From Deltaproteobacteria bacterium (lineage in GTDB: Bacteria > Myxococcota_A > UBA9042 > PHBI01), in NCBI GenBank assembly GCA_011526585.1, contig WYBB01000246.1:1-64000 (forward strand): DNA of 64,000 nt. Direction: 5' to 3'. Position numbers and translations under genes: made by a program. Positions 28,124 through 35,934 of the stretch are shown here, piece by piece. The notes beneath the pieces are model-generated. The model worked only from the letters and a program-made list of their open reading frames with translations. It had not been told where the DNA came from and made no database searches. Positions within the stretch are counted from its first letter, which is position 1; each line of letters opens with the position of its first letter.

Positions 28124-29731
28124 ATGCGTCACGTCTTCGACACGCTCGTGCTCGGCTCCGGGATCGCCGGCCTCACCTTCGCCCTCAAGCTGGCCGAGCG
28201 TGGCTCGGTCGCGGTCATCACCAAGCGCGAGCGGCGCGCCTCGAACACCTACTGGGCCCAGGGCGGGATCGCCACCGTCATGGATCCGGTCGACAGCTTC
28301 GAGGCGCACATCCGCGACACCATCGTCGCGGGCGACCACCTCAACCACCCGGAGATCGTGCGGATCTGCGTCGAGGAGGGGCCGGCGCGCCTCCGGGAGC
28401 TGCTCGATCTCGGCGTCGCCTTCACGCGCGACCGCGACGACCCGAGCCACCTCGACCTCACGCGCGAGGGCGGGCACTCCGCGCGGCGCGTCGTGCACGC
28501 CAAGGACATGACCGGGGCCGCCGTCGAGGAGGCGCTGGTCGCCGCCGTCGAAAACCACCCCAATATCCAGCTCTTCGAGCACCATCACGCGATCGATCTG
28601 ATCTCGCGCCAGCGCCTCGGCATGCGCGGCGACGACCGCGTGCTCGGGGTCTACGTGCTCGACACCGTGAGCAACACCATCGAGACCTTCCTCGGCAAGG
28701 TCGTCATGCTCGCCACCGGCGGCGCCGGCAAGGTCTATCGCTACACCTCGAACCCCGACGTCGCGACCGGCGACGGCATCGCCATGGCCTGGCGCGTCGG
28801 CGTGCCGGTCGTGAACATGGAGTTCTACCAGTTCCACCCGACCTGCCTCTATCACCCGCAGGCCAAGAACTTCCTCGTCACCGAGGCGTGCCGCGGCGAA
28901 GGCGGGATCCTCCGGCGCAAGGACGGCGTCGCCTTCATGGCCGACTACCACCCCCTGAAGGACCTCGCCCCGCGCGACATCGTGGCGCGCGCCATCGACT
29001 CCGAGATGAAGCGCACCGGCGACGAGTGCGTGTTCCTCGACATGACCCACCTCGATCCCGGCTTCGTCGTCGACCACTTCCCGGGCGTGCACGCCAAGCT
29101 CGTCGAGTTCGGCATCGACATGCGCAAGCAGCCGATCCCGGTCGTGCCGGCGGCGCACTACTGCTGTGGCGGCGTCTACAGCGACGCTGACGGCTACACC
29201 GGGCTGCCCGGGCTCCTGGTCGCGGGGGAGGCCGCGCACACGGGCCTGCACGGCGCCAACCGGCTGGCGTCGAACTCGCTCCTCGAGGGGTTGGTCTTCG
29301 CCCACCGCGCCGCGCTCGTCGCGCCCGAGATGATGGCGAGCGCGCCGGCGGCGATCGACCCCGAGGTGCCCGACTGGAACACCGGCTTCGCCACCGATCC
29401 CGACGAGCTCGTGCTGATCGCGCACGCCTGGGAGGAGATGCGCACGCTCATGTGGAACTATGTCGGCATCGTGCGCTCGAACAAGCGGCTCGAGCGCGCG
29501 CTCCGGCGGAGCCAGCTCCTCAACCAGGAGATCCGCGAGGACTACTGGCGCTTCACGCTCTCGCGCGATCTGCTCGAGCTCCGCAACATCGCGCGCGTCG
29601 GCCACCTGATCATCGAGAGCGCGCTCTCGCGCAAGGAGTCGCGCGGCCTGCACTACACCGTCGACTACCCGCAGCACGACGATCTCCACTGGAAGCGCGA
29701 CACCATCCTGCGCAAGGGCGCGCGCGCCTGA
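28124..29731 (+). CDS. nadB: L-aspartate oxidase
   Basis: A 535-residue FAD flavoprotein making iminoaspartate for NAD synthesis. The N-terminal dinucleotide motif is TLVLGSGIAGLTFALKLAE. Family motifs follow: NTYWAQGGIATV, HSARRVVHAKDMTG, the active-site FYQFHPTCLYHP, RDIVARAID, PVVPAAHYCCGGVYSD and HGANRLASNSLLEGLVF. Length is standard; the final sequence is the succinate dehydrogenase-like helical domain. The start ATG has only a weak GGGG ribosome site. nadA and nadC are not in the window. Confidence 0.97.
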   Translation: MRHVFDTLVLGSGIAGLTFALKLAERGSVAVITKRERRASNTYWAQGGIATVMDPVDSFEAHIRDTIVAGDHLNHPEIVRICVEEGPARLRELLDLGVAFTRDRDDPSHLDLTREGGHSARRVVHAKDMTGAAVEEALVAAVENHPNIQLFEHHHAIDLISRQRLGMRGDDRVLGVYVLDTVSNTIETFLGKVVMLATGGAGKVYRYTSNPDVATGDGIAMAWRVGVPVVNMEFYQFHPTCLYHPQAKNFLVTEACRGEGGILRRKDGVAFMADYHPLKDLAPRDIVARAIDSEMKRTGDECVFLDMTHLDPGFVVDHFPGVHAKLVEFGIDMRKQPIPVVPAAHYCCGGVYSDADGYTGLPGLLVAGEAAHTGLHGANRLASNSLLEGLVFAHRAALVAPEMMASAPAAIDPEVPDWNTGFATDPDELVLIAHAWEEMRTLMWNYVGIVRSNKRLERALRRSQLLNQEIREDYWRFTLSRDLLELRNIARVGHLIIESALSRKESRGLHYTVDYPQHDDLHWKRDTILRKGARA

Positions 29732-29788
29732 GCGTCCCTCATCCGCCTCCCCCGCGTCGCGCTTGCCCGGTCACCGGCGGTGGGGCAT

Positions 29789-32626
29789 ATGGTGCAGGTG
29801 AACGCCTACGCCGCTTTCGTGACCAAGCGCCCGCTCGTCCTGCTCGGGCTGGTCGCGCTGGTCTCGGCCGGCGCCCTGACGCAGGTCGTCGGCATCGGCT
29901 ACGACGACGACGTCGTGCGCTTCCTGCCCGCCGAGGATCCGGAGGTGCAGGCGTTCACCGCGATGACCGAGCGCTTCGGCGCGATGGAGGTCGCGCTCAT
30001 CGGCGTCGAGGCGCCCGACGGGCATGCGCTCTATGGCGACAGGGGCCTCGGCTATCTGCGCGCGCTCACCCGTCGGCTCGTGCAGCTGCCCGAGGTGGCG
30101 CACGTCACCTCGCTCACCGAGCTCGCGATCATCGAGTCCGACGGGCAGGGCGGCGCCGCGCACGTCGCCCTGGTGCCGCCGGAGATCCCGCGTGACCCGG
30201 AGGCGCTCGCCGCCATCCGCGCGCGCGTGCTCGAAAAGGACTACCTGACCGGGCTCATCGCCTCGGCCGACGGCTCGGCCGCGGTGCTGGTGACCCAGCT
30301 CGTGACCCACGGGCCGGACGGGCGCGCCGTGAGCGCCAAGCACGCGGCCGAGGTCGCCAAGCTCGCCGCGCTCGAGCTCGCTCCGCCGCCCGGCTTCACG
30401 CTCCACTTCGGCGGCGCGCCGTTCATCGCCGAGGCGGCGGCCAACGGCTCGCAGGACGATCTGCGCCGCCTCGCGCCCTTCGTCATCGGCATCACCCTCT
30501 TCCTCGTCATCCTCTCGCTCGGCTCGTTCTGGGCCGCGCTCTACACCGTGCTCACCGTCGCCCTGGCGATCCTCTGCACGCTCGGGCTCATGGGTGCGCT
30601 CGGCAAGCCGCTCACCCTGGTCTCGAGCTCGCTGCCGGTCGTGCTCGCCGCGCTCGGCTCCGCCTACGCCGTGCACGTGCTCGTCTGGTACCGCGAGCAC
30701 GGCGCCGACGTGCGCCACGCCATCGTGCACATGGGCTGGCCGGTGATCGTCACCGCGCTCACCACCGTCGCCGGCTTCCTCTCCTTCCTGGTCATGGATC
30801 TGGCGCCGATGCGCGAGTTCGGCTGGCAGATGGCCGCCGGCAGCGCCATCGCCGCCGCCCTGGCGCTGACGCTGGTGCCGGCGCTCCTCGCGCTCAAGCC
30901 GCTCACGCCGCGCCCGGCCTCGACGCGCGCCGCCGCCGCCACCCGCATCGATCGCGCGCTGGTCTCGCTCGCGCACGCGACCCGCGCGCGGCGCTGGTCG
31001 GTGCTCGTGACCGCCGCGGCGGTCGCCGCCTTCTTCGCGCTCCAGCTCCCCAACGTCGACACGCGCATGGACACCGCCGCCTTCTTCGCCGAGGACTCGG
31101 CGCCCGCCCGGGCCGACCGCCTGCTCGCCGACAGGTTCGGCGGCTCGGTCTTCCTGCAGGTGCTCATCGACGGCGACGTGCGCGACCCCGCCGTCCTGCA
31201 TCGCCTCGCCGCCTTCGAGGATCGGCTGAGCGGCGTTGTCGGCGTCACGCGCACCGAGAGCATCGCCGGCGTGCTCGCGGTCGTGCACGAGGGCCTCAAG
31301 GGTGAGCGCCGGCTCAGCCGCTCGGCCGCCGAGATCGAGCAGCTCGGCTTCCTCGCGGCGAAGTCCGATCCCGCGGTCTCGCTGCTCGTCGACGAGCGCT
31401 GGCGCGGCGCGCTGATCCAGGTCGGGCTCGGCGGCTTCGACACCGGCGTCGTCGAGCGCATCACCCCCGAGGTGCGCGAGCTGGCCCGTCGCCACCTCGT
31501 CGGCTATGCCCGCCCGGTCGAGCGCGCCGAGCGCCACCGCGCCCGGGTACTCGGCGACGCGGCCGAGCGCATCGCCGCGCTGGCGAAGAACCCGGACAAG
31601 GCCGCCGCGGTCGAGGCGGTGCTCGCGCGCGCCCTGCCCGAGAGCGCGCGCGCGCCGATCGCCAAGGCGGTCGACGACGTGATCAAGACCGAGATCGTCG
31701 AGGACGAGATGGTCGTGCTCGCCAACCCGGACAACGCCCCCCTGCTCGCTCGCGCGCTCATCGACGACGCCATGGCGCTCGCGCTCGACCGCGCCCGCTT
31801 CGAAGCGCACCTCAAGCGCTACGTCGCCGCCTCCGAGCTCGAGGACGCCGACGCCTTCTCGCGCTCGGCCGGCTACCTCTTCACCCAGGTCGAGCTCGCC
31901 ACCGCGCCGGCGCTGCGCCGCGACCTCGTCGCCGCCATCGGCGAGGTGCTCGGCCCGCTCGACCGCCGCCAGGCGCTGCGCATCGCCGCCATCGCCGACG
32001 AGATCCTCCAGCCCGCCTGGTACGTGAGCGAGCCGCCCGGCAGCCTCGTCTCGGGCGAGGACCTCGCGCGCAAGGTCGAGGTGACCGTCACCGGCCAGCC
32101 GGTCCTGCAGCAAGCGATGACGCGCTCGGTGCAGCACAACCAGGTGCACTCGGTGGCGACGAGCCTGCCGCTGGTGCTCTTGATTCTCGTCCTGGTCTTT
32201 CGCAGCGTGCGCGCCGCGCTCATCGGGATCCTGCCCGCCGGGCTCACGCTGCTCGTCACCTTCGGCCTGATGGGCCTCTTCCCCGAGGCGCTGCCGATGG
32301 ACATCGCCGCCTCGATGCTCGCGAGCATCGCGCTCGGCGTCGGCATCGACTACGCCATCCACTTCCTGTGGCGTTACCGGCGGGGCGATCTCGACAAGGC
32401 CATGCTGACCACCGGGCGCTCGATCGTGATCAACGCCCTCGAAATCACGGGCGGCTTCATCGTGTTGGCGTGGGCGAGCATCGCCCCGGTCAGCCGCTTC
32501 GGCCTGCTCATCGCCGAGACCCTCTTCGTCGCCGCGCTGGCGACGCTGGTCTTGCTCCCGCCGCTCCTTACGTGGTGGAATCCGCACCGGTCGCGACCCC
32601 CGGCGACCCCGTCCTTGGAGACCTAG
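29789..32626 (+). CDS. RND superfamily exporter, MMPL type
   Basis: A 945-residue inner-membrane protein with two repeats of one TM helix plus large periplasmic loop plus five TM helices. The first block of five includes PFVIGITLFLVILSLGSFW through LVPALLALKPL; the second includes SLPLVLLILVLVFRSVRAALIGILPAGL through LLPPLLTWW. The sterol-sensing-like stretch GVGIDYAIHFLWRYR is typical of the MMPL/HpnN branch. It probably moves lipids or hydrophobic compounds out of the membrane using proton motive force. An ATG after an in-frame GTG is used. It is immediately followed by a LolA-like periplasmic protein and an outer-membrane barrel, a set repeatedly seen together. Confidence 0.92.
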   Translation: MVQVNAYAAFVTKRPLVLLGLVALVSAGALTQVVGIGYDDDVVRFLPAEDPEVQAFTAMTERFGAMEVALIGVEAPDGHALYGDRGLGYLRALTRRLVQLPEVAHVTSLTELAIIESDGQGGAAHVALVPPEIPRDPEALAAIRARVLEKDYLTGLIASADGSAAVLVTQLVTHGPDGRAVSAKHAAEVAKLAALELAPPPGFTLHFGGAPFIAEAAANGSQDDLRRLAPFVIGITLFLVILSLGSFWAALYTVLTVALAILCTLGLMGALGKPLTLVSSSLPVVLAALGSAYAVHVLVWYREHGADVRHAIVHMGWPVIVTALTTVAGFLSFLVMDLAPMREFGWQMAAGSAIAAALALTLVPALLALKPLTPRPASTRAAAATRIDRALVSLAHATRARRWSVLVTAAAVAAFFALQLPNVDTRMDTAAFFAEDSAPARADRLLADRFGGSVFLQVLIDGDVRDPAVLHRLAAFEDRLSGVVGVTRTESIAGVLAVVHEGLKGERRLSRSAAEIEQLGFLAAKSDPAVSLLVDERWRGALIQVGLGGFDTGVVERITPEVRELARRHLVGYARPVERAERHRARVLGDAAERIAALAKNPDKAAAVEAVLARALPESARAPIAKAVDDVIKTEIVEDEMVVLANPDNAPLLARALIDDAMALALDRARFEAHLKRYVAASELEDADAFSRSAGYLFTQVELATAPALRRDLVAAIGEVLGPLDRRQALRIAAIADEILQPAWYVSEPPGSLVSGEDLARKVEVTVTGQPVLQQAMTRSVQHNQVHSVATSLPLVLLILVLVFRSVRAALIGILPAGLTLLVTFGLMGLFPEALPMDIAASMLASIALGVGIDYAIHFLWRYRRGDLDKAMLTTGRSIVINALEITGGFIVLAWASIAPVSRFGLLIAETLFVAALATLVLLPPLLTWWNPHRSRPPATPSLET

Positions 32627-32627
32627 C

Positions 32628-33413
32628 GTGCCGCATATCGCTCCCCGTGCTCGCCTCGCCGCGCTCGCCCTCTGCCTGAGCGCCGCGATCCTCGTGTCGC
32701 CGCCGGTGTCGGCCTCGGACTACGCGACCTTCAAGGCCAAGGGCGCCGACCAGGTCCTGGCCGAGTCCGACCGCCTGCTCTTCGACTACCCGAGCCAGCA
32801 CTGGCGCTTCCGCATGACGGTGAAGGCGCCGGGTGACGAGGCGCGCGCGATGGTGATGGAGGTCTGGCAGAAGGACCGGAACAAGCGCTTGGTGCGCTTC
32901 GTCGAGCCCGGCCCGGTCAAGGGGCTCAGCATGCTCTCGACCGGTGACTCGGTGATGTACGTGTACTCGCCGCAGACCGACAACGTGCGCCGCGTGGCCG
33001 CGCATGCACGCCGCCAGACGCTGCTCGGCTCGAACATGGACTACGACGACATGGCGCAGGCCGGGCTCGGCGAGGACTACGCCGCCACCTTCGGCGAGGA
33101 GACGGCGACCCACCAGTGGCTCGAGCTCACGCTCAAGCCCGGCGCCGACGCGAGCTGGTCGCGCCTGCGCGCGCGTGTCGACAAGGCCACGACGATGGTC
33201 GATCAGATCGAGTACCTCGAGGACGGCAAGGTCAAGCGCGTGCAGACGCGCTCGAAGCTCGCGCTGCTCGAGGGTGTGCCGACCTATCAGCACGTCGAGA
33301 TGAAGACGGTCTCCGACGGGCTGACGACGACGGTCGAGATGCTCGAGCAGAAGATCGGCCTCGAGCTGCCCGACAGCATGTTCATGAAGAAGAACCTGGT
33401 GCGCGGGCGCTGA
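32628..33413 (+). CDS. Outer-membrane lipoprotein-sorting (LolA-like) protein
   Basis: A 261-residue periplasmic protein with a signal peptide (cleavage near SASDYA, about residue 28) and a LolA/LolB-like beta fold: FRMTVKAPGDEARAMVMEVWQKDRNKRLVRF, MLSTGDSVMYVYSPQTDNVRRV and MDQIEYLEDGKVKRVQTRSKL-like strands. COG2834-type proteins of this kind accompany MMPL exporters and may carry the exported lipid across the periplasm. It starts at GTG two bases after the exporter stop, and the next gene starts in its own stop. Confidence 0.88.
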   Translation: MPHIAPRARLAALALCLSAAILVSPPVSASDYATFKAKGADQVLAESDRLLFDYPSQHWRFRMTVKAPGDEARAMVMEVWQKDRNKRLVRFVEPGPVKGLSMLSTGDSVMYVYSPQTDNVRRVAAHARRQTLLGSNMDYDDMAQAGLGEDYAATFGEETATHQWLELTLKPGADASWSRLRARVDKATTMVDQIEYLEDGKVKRVQTRSKLALLEGVPTYQHVEMKTVSDGLTTTVEMLEQKIGLELPDSMFMKKNLVRGR

Positions 33414-34942
33414 TGAGCCGGATGTCCCTATACCGCCATGCCGCAGACGAGGTCGGTGCCAGGCGGGCGGCCACGAGGGCCGCCCCTACGACCAGCGTCT
33501 GGGTGGCACTCGCGGCCACCCTCGTCGTCCTCGCCTCGCCGCCCGCGGCGCGGGCCCAGCTCGGCGAGGTGCAGCTCGACTGGCGCGGCTTCGTCATGAC
33601 CGACCTGCGTCTCTTCGCCGACGACTCGCTCGCCTTCGAGCGCAGCGAGACCACCGGCAACGTGCGCCTGGAGGCGCGCCTCGATCCCCACATCGCCGCG
33701 GTCGGCGACGTCTCGCTCGTCCTGTCCGAGCGCGGCGACGGCCCCGACACCTTCGCGGCGCTCTCCGAGCGCGCCCGGCTCGACCCGTTCTGGATCGAGA
33801 GCAACGCGCTCTTCGTCGAGCTCATCGACGTGCCCGAGGGCCTCGACATCCGCATCGGGCGACAGGCGATCATCTGGGGCTCGGCCGACCGCTTCCACCC
33901 GGTCTCCAACCTGAACCCGCTCGACGTCGAGGACCCGACGGTCTTCGGGGCCGTGCTGCCCAACGAGATGGTGAGCCTCGACTTTCGCCCGGACTGGGAG
34001 GCCGGCTGCGAGGACGAAGAGCCGTGGCTCTCGGAGCTCAGGCTGCAGCTCGTCTTCGTGCCGTTCTTCAAGCCCGCCTCGCCGCCGAGGAGCGCCGGCC
34101 TGGCCTTCACCGACAAGCGCGTCTTCCGCGAGCGCGCCGACACGCCGCTGACGCTCGACCTCGTCGAAAAGCAGGACGTGCTCGAGGCGAACAACGGCTG
34201 GCACTTCGCGTTCGAGCCGACGGTGAGCCTACCCGAGCGCACGCTGGACAACAGCATGTTCGGCGCGCGCCTGGCCGGACGCCTCTTCGACGTCGATCTC
34301 GGCCTCACCTACTTTCGCGGCTTCGACGACTTCCCGCGCGCCGAGACGATCGTCGCCGACACGACCGCGCTGCCCGAGGTCGGCGTCACCGTCGGGCTCA
34401 GCTACCCGCGCGTGCAGGTCCTCGGGATCGACATGGCGACCTCGCTCGACTTCCTCGACGGGCTCGGGCTCTGGGCGGAGGTCGGCATCACCTTCCACGA
34501 TGCGCTCCACCGCATCATCTCGACCGGACCGCAGATCGGCATCAACGCCGTCGAGCGCGAGCTCGCCGAGGGCTACTTCGTCAAGGCGGTCGCCGGCATC
34601 GACTACACGCCGGTGCACTGGCTCTACCTCAACGTGCAATACCTGCACGGCTTCGTCGACGAGTTCGGCGCCGACGACCTCGAGAACTACCTCGTCGCCG
34701 GCGCGGACATCAAGTTCGACAACGATCGGTTTCTATTGAGATTCTTTAACATCTTCAACCTCGACGACGGCAGCTACGTGCTCTACCCGCGCTTCACGTT
34801 CAAGCCCTGGCAGTCGGGCGAGCTCAGCCTCGGCGCCTTCCTCTACTCTTCGACCTTCACCGGCTTCGACGAGACGACCAAATTCGACAGCCGCGCCGCC
34901 GGCAAGTCGACCGTCTTCATCCAGGCCAGGGCGAGCCTGTGA
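33413..34942 (+). CDS. Outer-membrane beta-barrel protein of the RND/LolA-like cluster
   Basis: A 509-residue predicted outer-membrane protein. A signal peptide with an extended Arg-rich front (cleavage near ARAQ, about residue 44) precedes a long run of amphipathic strands with alternating aromatic residues (VQLDWRGFVMTDLRLF, HWLYLNVQYLHGFVDEF), ending in SRAAGKSTVFIQARASL. The layout resembles DUF1302-type barrels that accompany LolA-like and MMPL proteins. It may receive the exported lipid. ATG overlaps the previous stop (TGATG). A palindromic repeat element lies in the signal-peptide code (33465-33490). A short AT-rich stretch near 34730-34755 has unlike codon use. Confidence 0.8.
   Translation: MSRMSLYRHAADEVGARRAATRAAPTTSVWVALAATLVVLASPPAARAQLGEVQLDWRGFVMTDLRLFADDSLAFERSETTGNVRLEARLDPHIAAVGDVSLVLSERGDGPDTFAALSERARLDPFWIESNALFVELIDVPEGLDIRIGRQAIIWGSADRFHPVSNLNPLDVEDPTVFGAVLPNEMVSLDFRPDWEAGCEDEEPWLSELRLQLVFVPFFKPASPPRSAGLAFTDKRVFRERADTPLTLDLVEKQDVLEANNGWHFAFEPTVSLPERTLDNSMFGARLAGRLFDVDLGLTYFRGFDDFPRAETIVADTTALPEVGVTVGLSYPRVQVLGIDMATSLDFLDGLGLWAEVGITFHDALHRIISTGPQIGINAVERELAEGYFVKAVAGIDYTPVHWLYLNVQYLHGFVDEFGADDLENYLVAGADIKFDNDRFLLRFFNIFNLDDGSYVLYPRFTFKPWQSGELSLGAFLYSSTFTGFDETTKFDSRAAGKSTVFIQARASL
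33465..33490. repeat. Short palindromic repeat, copy 2 (inside a coding sequence)
   Basis: GGGCGGCC-ACGA-GGGCCGCC followed by CCTACG. It matches copy 1 at 21852-21876 over about 24 bases with one mismatch. It is read through in frame as RAATRAAPT in the front part of the outer-membrane protein's signal peptide, so it looks like an insertion tolerated by the reading frame. Confidence 0.65.
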
Positions 34943-35688
34943 TGCGCGCCGTCCTCGTCGCCCTGTCGTCCTCGCTCGCCGTCGTCGCGAGCGCGTGCAC
35001 CCAGCCCGCCGGCGAGCCCTGCAAGGTCGCCAGCGACTGCGATCCGGGTCTCGTCTGCGGCCTCGACGGGATCTGCGCGACCTTCGCAGCCGTCAACGCC
35101 AGCTTCGACACCCGCGCGACGGTCGACGTGATCACCCTCGACACCGCTGACGCGACCGAGACCGCGCCGCCCGACGGCGAGGGGTGTCGCGCCGTCGCCG
35201 GGGTCTTCGAGCCGGGCACGGCGCCGTGCGCAGACGCCGCCGAGGTGCGGGTCGTCACCGGGATCGCCATCGCCTCCGAGGGCCACGGCCTGGCGATGCT
35301 GGCCGGCGTCGCCAACCAGGTGATCGCCGACGGCTTCGAAAACGGCGAGATCCCGCTGGCGCTGCACATCGACGGCGAGCTGCGCGCCGGGTGTGAAGCG
35401 CGTCTGGCCTGGATCCGCGGGCCCGAGGATCGCAACGCGGACTGCACGCCGGTCTTCTCCGACGCGATGCCCTTCGAGATCCCGAACCTCGTCTCGACGA
35501 AGGTCGAGCGCGCCGTGCTCGATCCGCTGAGCGGTCGCCTCACCGGGCTCATCGACAAGGCGGACCTGATCGCGTCGATGGATCCGGCGCTGCGCGACGT
35601 GGCCGAGCAGCTCATCGTGCTCGACGTCGACACCGACGGCGATCAGATCGCCGATCGCGCGAGCGCCATCATGGATCTTGCGTTCTGA
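34942..35688 (+). CDS. Small Cys-containing lipoprotein of the RND cluster
   Basis: A 248-residue predicted lipoprotein with a lipobox-like ASAC at about residue 19 and a Cys-knot-like start (CKVASDCDPGLVCGLDGIC) that resembles the repeats of other secreted proteins in the window. The larger C-terminal domain, with alternating strands (EVRVVTGIAIASEGHG, IPLALHIDGEL), has no match I know. It is coupled to the barrel gene by a TGATG overlap, so it belongs to the MMPL/LolA-like/barrel operon. Function unknown. Confidence 0.75.
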   Translation: MRAVLVALSSSLAVVASACTQPAGEPCKVASDCDPGLVCGLDGICATFAAVNASFDTRATVDVITLDTADATETAPPDGEGCRAVAGVFEPGTAPCADAAEVRVVTGIAIASEGHGLAMLAGVANQVIADGFENGEIPLALHIDGELRAGCEARLAWIRGPEDRNADCTPVFSDAMPFEIPNLVSTKVERAVLDPLSGRLTGLIDKADLIASMDPALRDVAEQLIVLDVDTDGDQIADRASAIMDLAF

Positions 35689-35791
35689 TCCAAGGAACCC
35701 TGCCGTTGAGGAGAGCAGGAAGGTAGGAGAGCAGGAAGGACTCCGATCCACCTTCTGCCTTCCTGCCTTCCTCGCTTCCTGGTTTCCTCAG
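35689..35791. repeat. Purine/pyrimidine inverted repeat, copy A
   Basis: Starts TCCAAGGAACCCTGCCGTTG and holds a purine-rich arm (GAGGAGAGCAGGAAGG, then GTAGGAGAGCAGGAAGG) and a pyrimidine-rich arm ending GCTTCCTGGTTTCCTCAG. The arms are imperfectly complementary over about 30 bases. It separates the convergent RND operons. Copy B is almost the same. Confidence 0.7.
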
Positions 35792-35832
35792 TCCGAGTCA
35801 GTTCTTCGGGTGCGAACCAGAGTCTTCCTACG

Positions 35833-35926
35833 TCCAAGGAGCCCTGCCGTTGAGGAGAGCAGGAAGGTAGGAGAGCAGGAAGGTCTGCATCCACCTCCTG
35901 CCTTCCTCGCTTCCTGGTTTCCTCAG
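35833..35926. repeat. Purine/pyrimidine inverted repeat, copy B
   Basis: A direct repeat of copy A, matching over the first 50 bases with one difference (TCCAAGGAG in place of TCCAAGGAA) and over the last 24; the middle differs in length. Together with copy A it fills the spacer between two convergent RND operons. It ends nine bases before the minus-strand exporter stop. The arrangement points to a tandem duplication or a mobile palindromic element. Confidence 0.7.
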
Positions 35927-35934
35927 AACCGTCC

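Noticed and set aside
29771-32587. A very long minus-strand open frame opposite the MMPL exporter
   Set aside because: Composition is almost all Arg, Glu, Asp, Gly, Ala and His, with no motif. It mirrors codon positions of the plus-strand transporter, which has full TM and RND signatures.
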